Below are positions 1 through 8,592 of a stretch of DNA of 25,053 bases, piece after piece (positions within the stretch are counted from its first letter, which is position 1; each line of letters starts with the position of its first letter). The notes under the pieces are model-generated. The model saw only the letters and a list, made by a program, of their open reading frames with translations, had not been told where the DNA came from and made no database searches. The translations under genes and the position numbers were made by a program. This stretch comes from CAZAPG01 sp964486935. Lineage in GTDB: Bacteria; Chloroflexota; Anaerolineae; 4572-78; J111. The stretch covers positions 1 to 25,053 of the forward strand of contig CAZAPG010000073.1 in assembly GCA_964486935.1 (NCBI GenBank). Direction: 5' to 3'.

Positions 1-67
1 CCAACAGTTTGGACGAGCTTTATGTCTTTAGCAAACTAGCACCAATGGTTAGTAGTCAGCAATTCGG

Positions 68-117
68 TAACTCGAAGACCAAAACTCGAAACTTGAAACC
101 TGAAACTCGAAAGCTGT
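68..117. repeat. low-complexity AACTCGAA-type spacer repeat
   Basis: The stretch beyond the 3' end of the kinase gene repeats variants of AACTCGAA / AACTTGAA / AACCTGAA about five times with a period of 9-10 bases. A related AACTCTGAA-type tract lies at 7727-7797. No function is visible. The rest of 1-123 has no gene I can support; a plus-strand reading frame entering from the left edge cannot be judged. Confidence 0.45.
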
Positions 118-123
118 TAATTT

Positions 124-2001
124 CTACAAAATCGGCATCTCAATTACAAAGCGCGTCCCCTGGCCTGCCTCACTTTCACAGCGAATAGTACCACCCAGCT
201 TTTGCGTGACCAAATTGTAAATAATGTGCAACCCCAACCCGCTGCCGCCTTGCCCGCGTTTGGTGGTGTAGAAAGGCTCAAAGATTTTGCTCAGACTCTC
301 TTTAGGGATACCCCGGCCATCATCGCTGTATTCAAAACTAAAGCGGCCATTCGCCCGCTTGAAATAAAATGTAAGCTGGCCGGCCTCCTCCGGCCCGTAG
401 GCGTGCACCAGCGAGTTCATCACCAGGTTAGTGACAATCTGCGAGAAGACGCCGGGGTAGCTGTCCAGGGTCAGGCTGTCATCGCCGTTGATGACGATGG
501 AATGTTGGGTCTTTTTCAGCTTGGGCCGCAAGCTGAGCAAAACCTCTTCCAGGTAGGCTTTAACGGCAAAACTGCGCCGCTCTTCGCTGGATTGGTCAAC
601 CGCGACCTGCTTGAAACTTTGTATCAGTTCGGCGGCGCGGTTCAGGTTGCGCAGAATCATTCCGCTACTCTGCCCGGCGGTGTCTAGGTACTTTTCCAAA
701 TCGGCACGTTTCATCTGGCCGCTTTGGTAGGTCTGGCGAAAGGCGGCAGTTTTATCTTCCAGCAATGAAGCAGCAGTGACGCCAATACCCACCGGGGTAT
801 TGATTTCGTGAGCCACGCCGGCCACCAGTCCCCCCAAAGCGGCCATTTTTTCAGCTTCGACCAGTTGATGCTGGGTATTTTTAAGATTTTCGAGAGTCTG
901 CGAGAGTTCACGGGTGCGTTCAGCTACCTCTCGTTCCAGGGTACGACTATATTCGGCTAATAACTGCTGCGCCCGTTTTTGTTCGGTGATGTCTCGGATA
1001 AGCCCCTGGTAGGTCAAAATCCGGCCATCTTCGGCTCGTTGTACCGTCGCCGTCATCAGGCAATCCATCTGCGTTCCATCTTTGCGGCGGAATTTTACTT
1101 CAAAATTTCTCACGGAACCAGTCGGTTCAACGACCTGGCGAAACCTGGCCCGGTCAGATGGGTCGGCATAATGCTCCACGGCATTCAAGGCCATCATCTC
1201 GGTGTTGGTGTATCCAAACAGTTCTAACATTGCCTGGTTAGCGTCGAGAATTTGGCCGGTGGGGGTGGTAATAAAGATGGCGTCGCGGGAGTCCTCAAAC
1301 AAGGTGCGATATTTCTTTTCGTTTTCACGGAGGGCTGCATAGAAGTTTACATTATTGATAGCGGTGGTGGCCTGACCGGCCAGATTGATCAGGCCCAGTA
1401 TTACTTCACTATCCGGCTCAATCCGGGTTTGAAATTGGGCCATCTCTACGGTGTTGCCTGCTACTAATAGGCCCAGTGGTTGTTTAGGTTCTCCGCCTAA
1501 AGGCAAAACGATATATTCATCCATACTAAAGCTACGGCCCAAGGCTACTAACGCTTCCTGCGCGCATCCCTGGGGGCAGATTACCTGCGGCGCGCCGGCC
1601 CATATTGGAGCGAGGGCCGGCGCATCAACCGCCAGACTCACCGCTTTTATGATCTGAATTTCATCTTCATCATAGTAGCCATCCATACCCTCAACGTGAA
1701 AGACGTTTCCCTCGGCCGAACGAAAAAGAATCAGGCAGCGTTCAAAATTGAGTTCGTAAAGAATAAATTGGATGGCAATTTGCAGAATCTCGTTCAACTC
1801 AAAAGAGGCATTAAACTGCTTGCCAATCTCGGTAAGTTGGCGATAAAGCCTGAGTTGGCGATCAAGCCGCTCTTGAACCCGATACAACTCATTTTCAGTC
1901 TTGACCAGGCGTTTGACCTGGTCAGATAGATAATGATTTTCTTGTTCAAGTTTTGCTAGCCGCTCTTGAAAGTACTCTTGTTGAGGGCTTAATTCTGCCA
2001 T
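124..2001 (-). CDS. GAF-PAS sensor histidine kinase (HK1)
   Basis: A cytoplasmic sensor kinase that should autophosphorylate on histidine and pass phosphate to a receiver protein. Numbered from the ATG at 2001 (625 aa), it has an N-terminal coiled coil (about 10-55), a GAF-like domain (about 65-215), a PAS domain (about 228-338), a second coiled coil, an HisKA dimerisation helix with the phospho-His in AHEINTP (His398), and an HATPase_c domain with the N box near 526, DDGRGIP (G1) and GQGGSGLGL (G2). There is no transmembrane segment and no receiver of its own. A TTG at 2022 is an alternative start; the ATG is preferred although its ribosome site is weak. It follows the FIST gene by about 30 bp, so the two are probably one transcript. 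Its last 256 residues match those of HK2 without gaps, about 80% identical by eye count. Partner regulator unknown; the one at 8585-9400 is a candidate. Confidence 0.93.
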   Translation of the reverse strand: MAELSPQQEYFQERLAKLEQENHYLSDQVKRLVKTENELYRVQERLDRQLRLYRQLTEIGKQFNASFELNEILQIAIQFILYELNFERCLILFRSAEGNVFHVEGMDGYYDEDEIQIIKAVSLAVDAPALAPIWAGAPQVICPQGCAQEALVALGRSFSMDEYIVLPLGGEPKQPLGLLVAGNTVEMAQFQTRIEPDSEVILGLINLAGQATTAINNVNFYAALRENEKKYRTLFEDSRDAIFITTPTGQILDANQAMLELFGYTNTEMMALNAVEHYADPSDRARFRQVVEPTGSVRNFEVKFRRKDGTQMDCLMTATVQRAEDGRILTYQGLIRDITEQKRAQQLLAEYSRTLEREVAERTRELSQTLENLKNTQHQLVEAEKMAALGGLVAGVAHEINTPVGIGVTAASLLEDKTAAFRQTYQSGQMKRADLEKYLDTAGQSSGMILRNLNRAAELIQSFKQVAVDQSSEERRSFAVKAYLEEVLLSLRPKLKKTQHSIVINGDDSLTLDSYPGVFSQIVTNLVMNSLVHAYGPEEAGQLTFYFKRANGRFSFEYSDDGRGIPKESLSKIFEPFYTTKRGQGGSGLGLHIIYNLVTQKLGGTIRCESEAGQGTRFVIEMPIL

Positions 2002-2033
2002 TTGTGACCCTATCTTTGGCAATATAGATTGCC

Positions 2034-3224
2034 CTAATAGACCGCTGCAACCACCGCCGTGAAGTTATGAAAATAATTGCCGGCCCTCACCGGCCCAATT
2101 TCACCGTAGGTATAAAACCCCAGCCAGGGCGCATCAGGACCGATGCGCTGGCGCAACATATTTAACAACTGCACCTTTTGTTGGTCACGGAAAAACATTT
2201 TGCCCCGTCCGGCGCAATCAAAATGAAATACCAGCTTGGCTGGGTTATCGCCAAGCTGAGACTTAATTTGGCTGGCCAGTCGCTCAACGCCAACCGTAAC
2301 CTTCTCGTAGTCCCGCCTCGTCATCCAGACGCTGGTTCCTTCAGCGGCCTCTGTGGGGATGGTAATCTCGCCTGTTTCGTCATTCTTGGTCATCATCCCT
2401 CGAATCAGATACGGATCGTACTCTTCGGCCATCCCGCCGGTTGTTTCAAATCCAAATGGGAAATTCAGCAGCGCGGTGCCCCAGTCAACTAACTCGTCAT
2501 CACTTAAATAATCTCTGATAACGTCAAGGGCCGGCCTATGATCAATTTCATAAATTGTGTTCCCTTTGGTTCGAGTCAATTTATGTTCAATGCCCATTGA
2601 GATACAACCATGATTTACAGCAGTAGCCATATGAGCGGAGCCAGAAAGTAAACCCCAGGCCACCCCATCGGAAACAACTTGATCGTTGCAATATTGGTAG
2701 GTATGCTTGAATTCCCAACTGTCACCGGCTGTTCCGCCCACCAGGGGTAAAAATTGATCCAGGTTTAATTGCTCCTCAAGACCAATTCGAAAATTCTCAA
2801 AGTTAACGGTCAAACTGTCGGGAAACACAAACATTGCCAGAGCGTCTGAATTTAAAACAGGTTGGACCTTATTGGCTATCGCGCGTCCCACGCCGGCGGA
2901 ATCCTCTTTGAGGCCGGTGGCAAGGCCATTATTAAACCGAAGTTCGTCGGAACTAACGGTCATCACGGCCACAGAAAAATTTGATTCGTCCGATTCTCCG
3001 CCAACAATGGTACCTTCCGATGAGCAGCCGCACAACGGCGCACCTCCCGCCGCCTGGTACACCGTCTGAATCAGGGTCGGCTGGTTGTAAGCCACTGTGG
3101 CAAACATAAGAACAAAATCGGGCCTGTCAATACCGCCACCCCGAAGGGCTTGCTCAACTGCCTCCTGGCCTGCCACCCGTGGATTGCGATGGTGACTCAC
3201 CCCTACACCCGCTTTAGTGCTCAT
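2034..3224 (-). CDS. FIST N/C domain signal-transduction protein
   Basis: A 396-residue soluble protein with the FIST_N domain (about 35-230, with GCSSEG near 66-71) followed by FIST_C (about 230-385, with FDCAGRG around 335-341 and GFYTYGEIGP at 369-378). FIST proteins are input modules linked to kinases, chemotaxis and cyclic-di-GMP signalling; binding of small ligands such as amino acids has been proposed for the family. Here FIST is a separate polypeptide directly ahead of HK1, so a sensor-kinase pair is a fair inference. The ATG has AGGAG about nine bases upstream. No signal peptide or membrane helix is seen. The sensed ligand cannot be read from the sequence. Confidence 0.92.
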   Translation of the reverse strand: MSTKAGVGVSHHRNPRVAGQEAVEQALRGGGIDRPDFVLMFATVAYNQPTLIQTVYQAAGGAPLCGCSSEGTIVGGESDESNFSVAVMTVSSDELRFNNGLATGLKEDSAGVGRAIANKVQPVLNSDALAMFVFPDSLTVNFENFRIGLEEQLNLDQFLPLVGGTAGDSWEFKHTYQYCNDQVVSDGVAWGLLSGSAHMATAVNHGCISMGIEHKLTRTKGNTIYEIDHRPALDVIRDYLSDDELVDWGTALLNFPFGFETTGGMAEEYDPYLIRGMMTKNDETGEITIPTEAAEGTSVWMTRRDYEKVTVGVERLASQIKSQLGDNPAKLVFHFDCAGRGKMFFRDQQKVQLLNMLRQRIGPDAPWLGFYTYGEIGPVRAGNYFHNFTAVVAAVY

Positions 3225-3318
3225 GATATTAGACTCCTCTTTGAGCTATGGAAACCATTTCTATCCAATTTTTAGCTGTCAATTCTATCGAGAATCTTGG
3301 TCCAATATCACCTCCATT

Positions 3319-4758
3319 TTATACATTTTGATAATGACCTTCATTAGCGTGGCTGCTCGCCTGCTCCTGCCAGCGTTCCCACTGCCCCAACCCGTCATAG
3401 GCGGCATATTTATAGGCATCGGCCAGGGTTGGATAGTTGTAAACTGCCCGGATGAACTCGTCGATGGTGTGGCCGTTGGCAATGGCGTGAGCGCCAATAT
3501 GCACCAACTCCGCCGATAGCTCGCCGATGTGATGGACGCCCAGCACCTTTTTGTCGGCCGGCGAAAAAATTAGCTTCAACATGCCGTTCATCTCCCCAAT
3601 AATTTGCCCGCGGGGGTTATGGTCGTAGTAGGCTCGCCCTGCCAGGTAGGGAATTTTTTTGTTGACACATTCATCTTCGGTTAACCCGGCCATCGAGATT
3701 TCAGGAACGGTGTAAATAGCGTAGGGCAGCACAGACGAGACCTTCTCTTTATAGTGCAGATTGAAGGCGTGCACCATCGCCACGCGGGCCTGCTCCATTG
3801 AAGTGGAGGCCAGCGCCGGAAAGCCCACCACATCGCCGGCGGCGTAGATATTGGACACGCTGGTCTGATAATGGTCGTTGACGCGAATCAGCCCCCGTTC
3901 ACCCACGGCCACCCCCACATTCTCTAACCCCAGGCCCTGAATATTGCTTTGTCGCCCGGCCGCAAACAGGGCGATATCGCCTGCCAGCCGCTCTCCACTT
4001 TTTAGCCAGAGTTGGACCTGATTCTGATGAGTCTCAACCCTGGCCGCCCGGTCATTAAAAATAAAGCGCAACCCCAGCGCGCTCAGTTGCGTTTGCAGTT
4101 GCGCCGCAATTTCGTGGTCAATGAAGGGCAGCAGGCGATTGCGCGATTCTACCAGCGTGACCTGTACACCCAGCGCGGTAAAGATTGAGGCGTACTCGCA
4201 GCCAATCACGCCGCCGCCAATAACCGCCATAGTTTTTGGGATGAATTTCATGTTCAAAATTGTGTCCGAGTCGTAAATCAACTCATCGTCAAATGGTATA
4301 TCAGGGGGATGGAATGGGGCCGACCCGGTGGCGATGAGAATGAATTGCGTGTTGAGGTTGCGGGTTGCGCCGCCGCGCGTTTGCACCTGCACCGTATGCG
4401 GGTCAACAATGCGGCCATTACCCTGCACTACTTCAATATTGTGCCGTTCCAGGTTTTCTTTGATGAGCTGCCGCTGCCTATCGACAACCACCTGCTCCCG
4501 GTGCATAAAATCCTGAACCGTCAGCCCCTCTTTGAGCGAATAGTCAATGCCGTATAGCCCGCGCTGGCGTAACCCGGAAAAATAGAGCGCGGTTTCGCGC
4601 AGAGTTTTTGAGGGAATGGTGCCGGTGTTGATGGCTGAGCCGCCCAGTTCTGGCGCGCGTTCAACCAGCGCAACCCGCTTGCCAAAGTAGGCGGCTTGCG
4701 CCGCGCCTTTTTCTCCGGCAGGGCCGGAACCAATAACAACGAGATCATAATTGGCCAT
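3319..4758 (-). CDS. sthA: soluble pyridine nucleotide transhydrogenase-type flavoprotein
   Basis: A 479-residue class-I flavoprotein disulfide-reductase-fold enzyme closest to SthA, which moves hydride between NADPH and NAD+ in the cytosol. It shows the FAD-binding GSGPAG (10-15), the GTIPSK motif (46-51), a second dinucleotide fold at GGGVIGCEYAS (181-191), the flavin motif IYAAGDVVG (304-312), and a C-terminal dimerisation domain with NYPTLADAY (441-449), where E. coli SthA has NYPTMAEAY. The redox site is unusual: the segment is GGSAINTGTIPSK, so both cysteine positions of the dihydrolipoamide dehydrogenase family are lost (Ala42, Thr47). E. coli SthA keeps the first one (GGGCTHWGTIPSK). 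This argues against lipoamide or glutathione reduction. The gene lies 55 bp after the PLP enzyme gene. Confidence 0.88.
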   Translation of the reverse strand: MANYDLVVIGSGPAGEKGAAQAAYFGKRVALVERAPELGGSAINTGTIPSKTLRETALYFSGLRQRGLYGIDYSLKEGLTVQDFMHREQVVVDRQRQLIKENLERHNIEVVQGNGRIVDPHTVQVQTRGGATRNLNTQFILIATGSAPFHPPDIPFDDELIYDSDTILNMKFIPKTMAVIGGGVIGCEYASIFTALGVQVTLVESRNRLLPFIDHEIAAQLQTQLSALGLRFIFNDRAARVETHQNQVQLWLKSGERLAGDIALFAAGRQSNIQGLGLENVGVAVGERGLIRVNDHYQTSVSNIYAAGDVVGFPALASTSMEQARVAMVHAFNLHYKEKVSSVLPYAIYTVPEISMAGLTEDECVNKKIPYLAGRAYYDHNPRGQIIGEMNGMLKLIFSPADKKVLGVHHIGELSAELVHIGAHAIANGHTIDEFIRAVYNYPTLADAYKYAAYDGLGQWERWQEQASSHANEGHYQNV

Positions 4759-4813
4759 ATATATTTCTCTTCCCCTCGTAAGAGGTATTCAAATCATCAG
4801 CCACGTTGATGCG

Positions 4814-6328
4814 CTAGGCCGTATCGCGGATACTTCTGTGGTCCACTACGCCAATTCCAACCTCCGCCGCGCTTTTGTCTGCAAACCCCTCGGCAAAAGC
4901 CATAAAGCGATACACATCGGCAAAGTTTGTGGCCAGCCCTACCGAAATACGGATGGTGCTGGGGTATTTACCCCCCTGGCTTTGAATAAAGTTAAAAAAT
5001 TCATCAAAAGACATTGGTTTTTGATTAATAAAACATTGGGCCATCTCTTCTCTGGTGATGTGGTGGGCCGTTTCGCCGGCGCCGGGGTTGCAAAAGCAGC
5101 CGGTTCGCAGCGAGATGCTGGCTTGATTGGCTATATTTTCAACCCGGCGGAAATCAAAGGGGTTTCCCTGCGGGTCAAACATGTTAAAGGCAATGGTTCC
5201 GCCGCGCCGCTTCATTGAGGTGGGGCCGTAAATTTGAATTAACGGCGCGCCGTTACTGTGCCGCAGCGTTTGCATATTGTCCAGCAGCCAGCCGGTCAGG
5301 CAGGCGACGCGCTGGTGAATGGTCTCGATGCCGATAGAGGCGATATGGCGCAAGCCAATTTCTACCGCCGGCAGGTTGAGATAATTAACTGTGCCATCCT
5401 CAAAACCGGCCTCGCCATCCACCAGGTAATGCCAGCCTTCGCCCTGCACCGAGGTAATGGTGATGGTGCCGCCGGCAAACCAGGGGCGGCGCAGTTTTGC
5501 CAGCGCGTTTTTACGGGCAATCAGACAACCTGCGCCGGTCGGATATCCAAAAATTTTGTAAAAGGAGAGCGGCACAAAGTCGGGCTGCCAGCGGCTCAAA
5601 TCCAGGCGATTGGTGGGAGCAAAGGCGGCGCAATCCAGCAGTACATCCCACCCCTTTTCCCTGGCCTGTTCAATCAGTTCCAGGGGATGCTGCACCCCGG
5701 AAAAATTTGACTGGGCCGGATAGGCCAGCAAGTTATGTTGACCCGCTTGAGCCTGGTTGAGATATTGGGCAAGTTTGGCCGTGTCAATCCGCATGTCCGG
5801 GAGGGTTAAGGGGACATATGTAACCGTAGCCCCTTTGGCCCTGGCAAACTCGCGGATGCCGTTGACCGAGTTATGGTTGTCAAAGGTCGGGGCGTAACGC
5901 CCGCCGGGAGCAAAAGGATAAGACTCGCCCACCAGTTTGAGCGCGGCGCTGGCGTTGGGCGTAAAAATAACCACATACTCATCCGGCGAAGCGTTGAAAA
6001 ACTCAAACACGTAAGCTCTGGCCTGTTCAACCAGACGGGTCATGGCCAGCGAGGTTGGATTGTTGGAGTGCGGGTTGCCAAAAACGTTGCTTTGCAACAA
6101 CGCCATATGCTCGCGCAGTTGCGAGTCGGCGTAAAGACCGCCGCCGGTGTAGTCCAGATAAATTTGCCCCAGGTTATCCAGGCGGGCGTACTCGCGGGCG
6201 CGCAAATCATCCAGCGCGCGCGTAGCTTCATAGGCGGGGTAGGCTTGCCGAAAGGCGGCAAAGGCCGTCTCTATTAATTCCGGGCGGTAATTGGTGGTTG
6301 CCGCCAAAGATTGTTCGATACTGTTCAT
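4814..6328 (-). CDS. class V aminotransferase, molybdenum cofactor sulfurase-like
   Basis: A 504-residue PLP enzyme of the cysteine desulfurase fold that most resembles the N-terminal domain of molybdenum cofactor sulfurases (ABA3/MOCOS). Visible landmarks are YLDYTGGGLYADSQ (57-70), FGNPHSNNPTS (83-93), the PLP-stacking His in DNHNSVNG (His152), the Schiff-base lysine in SFYKIFGYPTGAG (Lys258), and the persulfide-forming cysteine loop RTGCFCNPGAG (Cys411/Cys413). It would take sulfur from cysteine and hold it as a persulfide. The C-terminal MOSC domain that binds Moco in the eukaryotic protein is absent, so the acceptor is unknown. AAGGAC lies about eight bases before the ATG. Neighbours on both sides read the same way, but none is a Moco or Fe-S gene. 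Confidence 0.85.
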   Translation of the reverse strand: MNSIEQSLAATTNYRPELIETAFAAFRQAYPAYEATRALDDLRAREYARLDNLGQIYLDYTGGGLYADSQLREHMALLQSNVFGNPHSNNPTSLAMTRLVEQARAYVFEFFNASPDEYVVIFTPNASAALKLVGESYPFAPGGRYAPTFDNHNSVNGIREFARAKGATVTYVPLTLPDMRIDTAKLAQYLNQAQAGQHNLLAYPAQSNFSGVQHPLELIEQAREKGWDVLLDCAAFAPTNRLDLSRWQPDFVPLSFYKIFGYPTGAGCLIARKNALAKLRRPWFAGGTITITSVQGEGWHYLVDGEAGFEDGTVNYLNLPAVEIGLRHIASIGIETIHQRVACLTGWLLDNMQTLRHSNGAPLIQIYGPTSMKRRGGTIAFNMFDPQGNPFDFRRVENIANQASISLRTGCFCNPGAGETAHHITREEMAQCFINQKPMSFDEFFNFIQSQGGKYPSTIRISVGLATNFADVYRFMAFAEGFADKSAAEVGIGVVDHRSIRDTA

Positions 6329-6354
6329 TATTTATGTCCTTCCCATCACCTGGA

Positions 6355-6425
6355 ACACAGAGGCCACGAAGGATACGCAAAAATACACTGAGTTTTCTCT
6401 GCGAAGCTCTGCGCTATCTCTGTGT
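6355..6425. repeat. imperfect inverted repeat, CACAGAG-type intergenic element
   Basis: ACACAGAG at 6355-6362 is matched by its exact complement CTCTGTGT at 6418-6425. Between them are further CTGAG/CTCTG pieces that can pair partly. It fills most of the 126-bp gap between the PIG-L gene and the PLP enzyme gene. It looks like a short dispersed palindromic repeat rather than a terminator, as no T-run follows the outer stem. Confidence 0.5.
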
Positions 6426-6454
6426 AACTGTGGGCACCGGGATAGATGGCTCAT

Positions 6455-7687
6455 TTATTTTTTCTGTTTTTGTAACCGGCGGCTATAGAGAACATCCGAC
6501 ATGGTGAACAGGCTGGTCTCCAGTTCTGGCGGCGGATAGACCCGCACAAAATATTCTTGTCCAAATAAATCACGAAACATCTCCAGCGGAAATAGGCCGG
6601 GGTCAAGCGAAAATTGGGTGCGATGGGCGGCCATTGCTGCTACTTTCTGCCCCACATAGTCTGACACATCAATGCAGGTGGTGGCTTTGCCGTAATCCTG
6701 CTGACCGGCCCACTCGCCGATGGGGGCGTCGGTTAATTCTGCCTCTGCGCCACGACCGGCAAAGTTGCTCGGTTCCTCGGGGGCAAAAACCAGGCAGGTG
6801 ATATTCTCTATGGCGACTACATGAGCATTGCGCGGCTGGTGATAAGCCAGCCCTTCCTCGCCAAAGAATGCGCCCGGCCCAATGCGGGCCAGCGTTTCCA
6901 GGTTTCCGGCTTCATCCTCGTGCATAACTTCGGCCCAACCCGACAAAATCAAGTATAGTTTGGTGGCCGGTTCGCCCTGCTCAACCACATAAAAGCCTTT
7001 GGGAAACCAGGCCAGCTCAAAATAATCGCTGCTATAGCCCAGCATGGTTGACTCTTCGGAAAAGAGCAGCAGGGCGTGGGCAAAATCCACCGAACCGTGA
7101 AACCGTTTATTCAGCTTGACCAGCCACTGCGCCAATCGCTCCGAAAGAAGCTGGCGGCTGCGCGGAAAGTAGCTGTAATAAAGCCGGGCCGGGGTGTGGG
7201 GCAACAGGTCGCCGGCCAACTGCTCAGGGTATTGGCCGGGGTCGCCGGCCAGCCTGAAGGCCCGGGTGGTAACATCGCCAATAACAATATGGTCGGGGTG
7301 GCCGTAAGCGCCGTCTGGCCCAAAGGTAATCACCACATCCGGCCGAAACTCGCGGATGAGGCGGGTAACGTGTTCGGTGAGCGGGCCGGGGTTCTGGCTT
7401 TTTAAGGTTCCGTCGCCATAATCAAGGCAGATTGCGTGGTGAACGCTCAGTTGCCGGCAGGAATTATGCAGCTCCCGTTGGCGGGCCTGCCCCAACGTGC
7501 GGCGAGTGGCAACAGCGGCATCCCGTATTTGTCCGGCCTCGCCCCGGGTGGCGGAAACCACCATCGTCTCGGCGCCGCCGGCGGCATATTGGGCCAGCGT
7601 TCCCCCGGCGCAAAACACCTCATCATCCGGGTGGGCAAAAACGGCCAGAATTCGCAGCCAGCCCTGTTTGGCAGATATGTTATCCAT
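6455..7687 (-). CDS. PIG-L family deacetylase with internal cNMP-binding domain
   Basis: A 410-residue cytosolic protein. Residues 12-225 form a PIG-L/LmbE deacetylase core with the zinc-binding AHPDDE (18-23) and GHPDH (129-133), as in enzymes that remove acetyl from N-acetylglucosamine-type groups. Residues about 226-305 look like a cyclic-nucleotide-binding beta-roll: GFYVVEQGEPATKLYLILSG, then FFGEEGLAYHQPRNAHVVA, with Glu and Arg placed as in the phosphate-binding cassette. Residues about 335-357 (CIDVSDYVGQKVAAMAAHRTQF) return to the usual C-terminal part of PIG-L proteins. The cNMP domain therefore seems inserted within the deacetylase rather than added to its end. AGGAGG lies eight bases before the ATG. 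The natural substrate and whether cAMP or cGMP binds are unknown. Confidence 0.88.
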   Translation of the reverse strand: MDNISAKQGWLRILAVFAHPDDEVFCAGGTLAQYAAGGAETMVVSATRGEAGQIRDAAVATRRTLGQARQRELHNSCRQLSVHHAICLDYGDGTLKSQNPGPLTEHVTRLIREFRPDVVITFGPDGAYGHPDHIVIGDVTTRAFRLAGDPGQYPEQLAGDLLPHTPARLYYSYFPRSRQLLSERLAQWLVKLNKRFHGSVDFAHALLLFSEESTMLGYSSDYFELAWFPKGFYVVEQGEPATKLYLILSGWAEVMHEDEAGNLETLARIGPGAFFGEEGLAYHQPRNAHVVAIENITCLVFAPEEPSNFAGRGAEAELTDAPIGEWAGQQDYGKATTCIDVSDYVGQKVAAMAAHRTQFSLDPGLFPLEMFRDLFGQEYFVRVYPPPELETSLFTMSDVLYSRRLQKQKK

Positions 7688-7726
7688 AATGAGGGCCTCC
7701 TGAAAAATAGTTTTCCAGTTTATCAG

Positions 7727-7797
7727 TTCAGAATTCAGAGTTGAGCCTAAGCCCGTAATTCTAAACTCTGAACCCTAAACTCCTAACACTGAACATT
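7727..7797. repeat. low-complexity AACTCTGAAC-type spacer repeat
   Basis: The 149-bp gap between the ParA-like gene and the PIG-L gene is largely made of variants of TTCAGAGTT / AACTCTGAAC / AACTCCTAAC. It resembles the tract at 68-117. Similar spacer tracts are common between genes in some Chloroflexota genomes; this one has no visible promoter or terminator. Confidence 0.45.
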
Positions 7798-7836
7798 TTC
7801 ATCGTATGGCTCCTTTGACTAAAGCCGCTGCCAGAC

Positions 7837-8592
7837 CTACGTCATCAAACTGGCTGCCACCTGTTTGTACAAATTGGTCAGGGGGTGGTTGGGATAGCGC
7901 AAAGCAAAAATAGCTTTACTGGCCAGGTCCATCATTTCGTCGGTGTGGGGCAGAACGGCGGCTACCGGGCAGTTGTAGATTTGCTCTACGCCGGCTTTAA
8001 CCTCTTTGGGGTCCAGGCTGGCCGGGGTTTTGTTGACAATAAGTACCATGTTGGGCACATCCAGCGAGCGAGCTACCTCGACCGTCACCCCGGTTCCTTC
8101 GTAATCTTGCTGGTCGGGTCGCATCAGGATGGCCAGAGTATGAGAGATGGCAATAGAGAAAAGCGTCTCTTCATTCAGGCCGGGGTGCGTGTCAATCATC
8201 AGTATATCCAGGGCCAGGGCTTTAATCAATTGGCGAAAGCCGCTGGTCAGCAAGCTTACATCGTAGCCCTGGCGCAATACGGTTACAATTTCATCGGCCT
8301 GAATGCTACAGGGAATAAGAAAGAGTTTACCTTTTACATCACCTCCCAGGTTTGGGGTGACGTCATAAACCGCTTCTTCAATAGTTCCCCGGCCCCACAA
8401 ATAATCGTTGAGCGAATGTTTTATCTGCTGCCCGGCCAGACCAAACAGAATATGAATACCGGGCGATTGGATATCGGTGTCAATTACGCCTACCCGCTGC
8501 CCATCCAGGGCCATCAACGCGGCTACGTTGGCAATGGTATTAGATTTTCCCGTTCCCCCCCGAAAGGAGTGAATTGAAATAATTTTAGACAT
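7837..8592 (-). CDS. ParA/MinD-like P-loop ATPase
   Basis: A 251-residue deviant-Walker ATPase of the ParA/MinD/CpaE group. The P-loop is FRGGTGKS (10-17); the signature first lysine of the KGGxGKS motif is Arg11. GVIDTDIQSPG (35-45) and the Walker B region ALDILMIDTHPGL (127-139) are clear. Such proteins form ATP-dependent sandwich dimers used for positioning or localisation. The start at 8592 is chosen because GAGAGGAG lies just upstream; a start at 8607 would swallow that site. The gene overlaps the stop of the response regulator by 8 bp, so the two are very probably translationally coupled. There is no ParB partner, membrane-targeting helix or DNA-binding domain in view, so signalling or protein placement is likelier than plasmid partition. 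Confidence 0.9.
   Translation of the reverse strand: MSKIISIHSFRGGTGKSNTIANVAALMALDGQRVGVIDTDIQSPGIHILFGLAGQQIKHSLNDYLWGRGTIEEAVYDVTPNLGGDVKGKLFLIPCSIQADEIVTVLRQGYDVSLLTSGFRQLIKALALDILMIDTHPGLNEETLFSIAISHTLAILMRPDQQDYEGTGVTVEVARSLDVPNMVLIVNKTPASLDPKEVKAGVEQIYNCPVAAVLPHTDEMMDLASKAIFALRYPNHPLTNLYKQVAASLMT

Noticed and set aside
3..218. Plus-strand frame entering from the left edge (NSLDELYVFSKLAP...)
   Set aside because: It could be the end of a gene, but it runs through a low-complexity repeat and into the antisense of HK1; no domain or composition support.
202..687. Plus-strand open frame opposite HK1
   Set aside because: It mirrors the conserved kinase core on the other strand, has no recognisable domain, and similar mirror frames occur opposite HK2 at the same place, as expected from shared kinase coding sequence.
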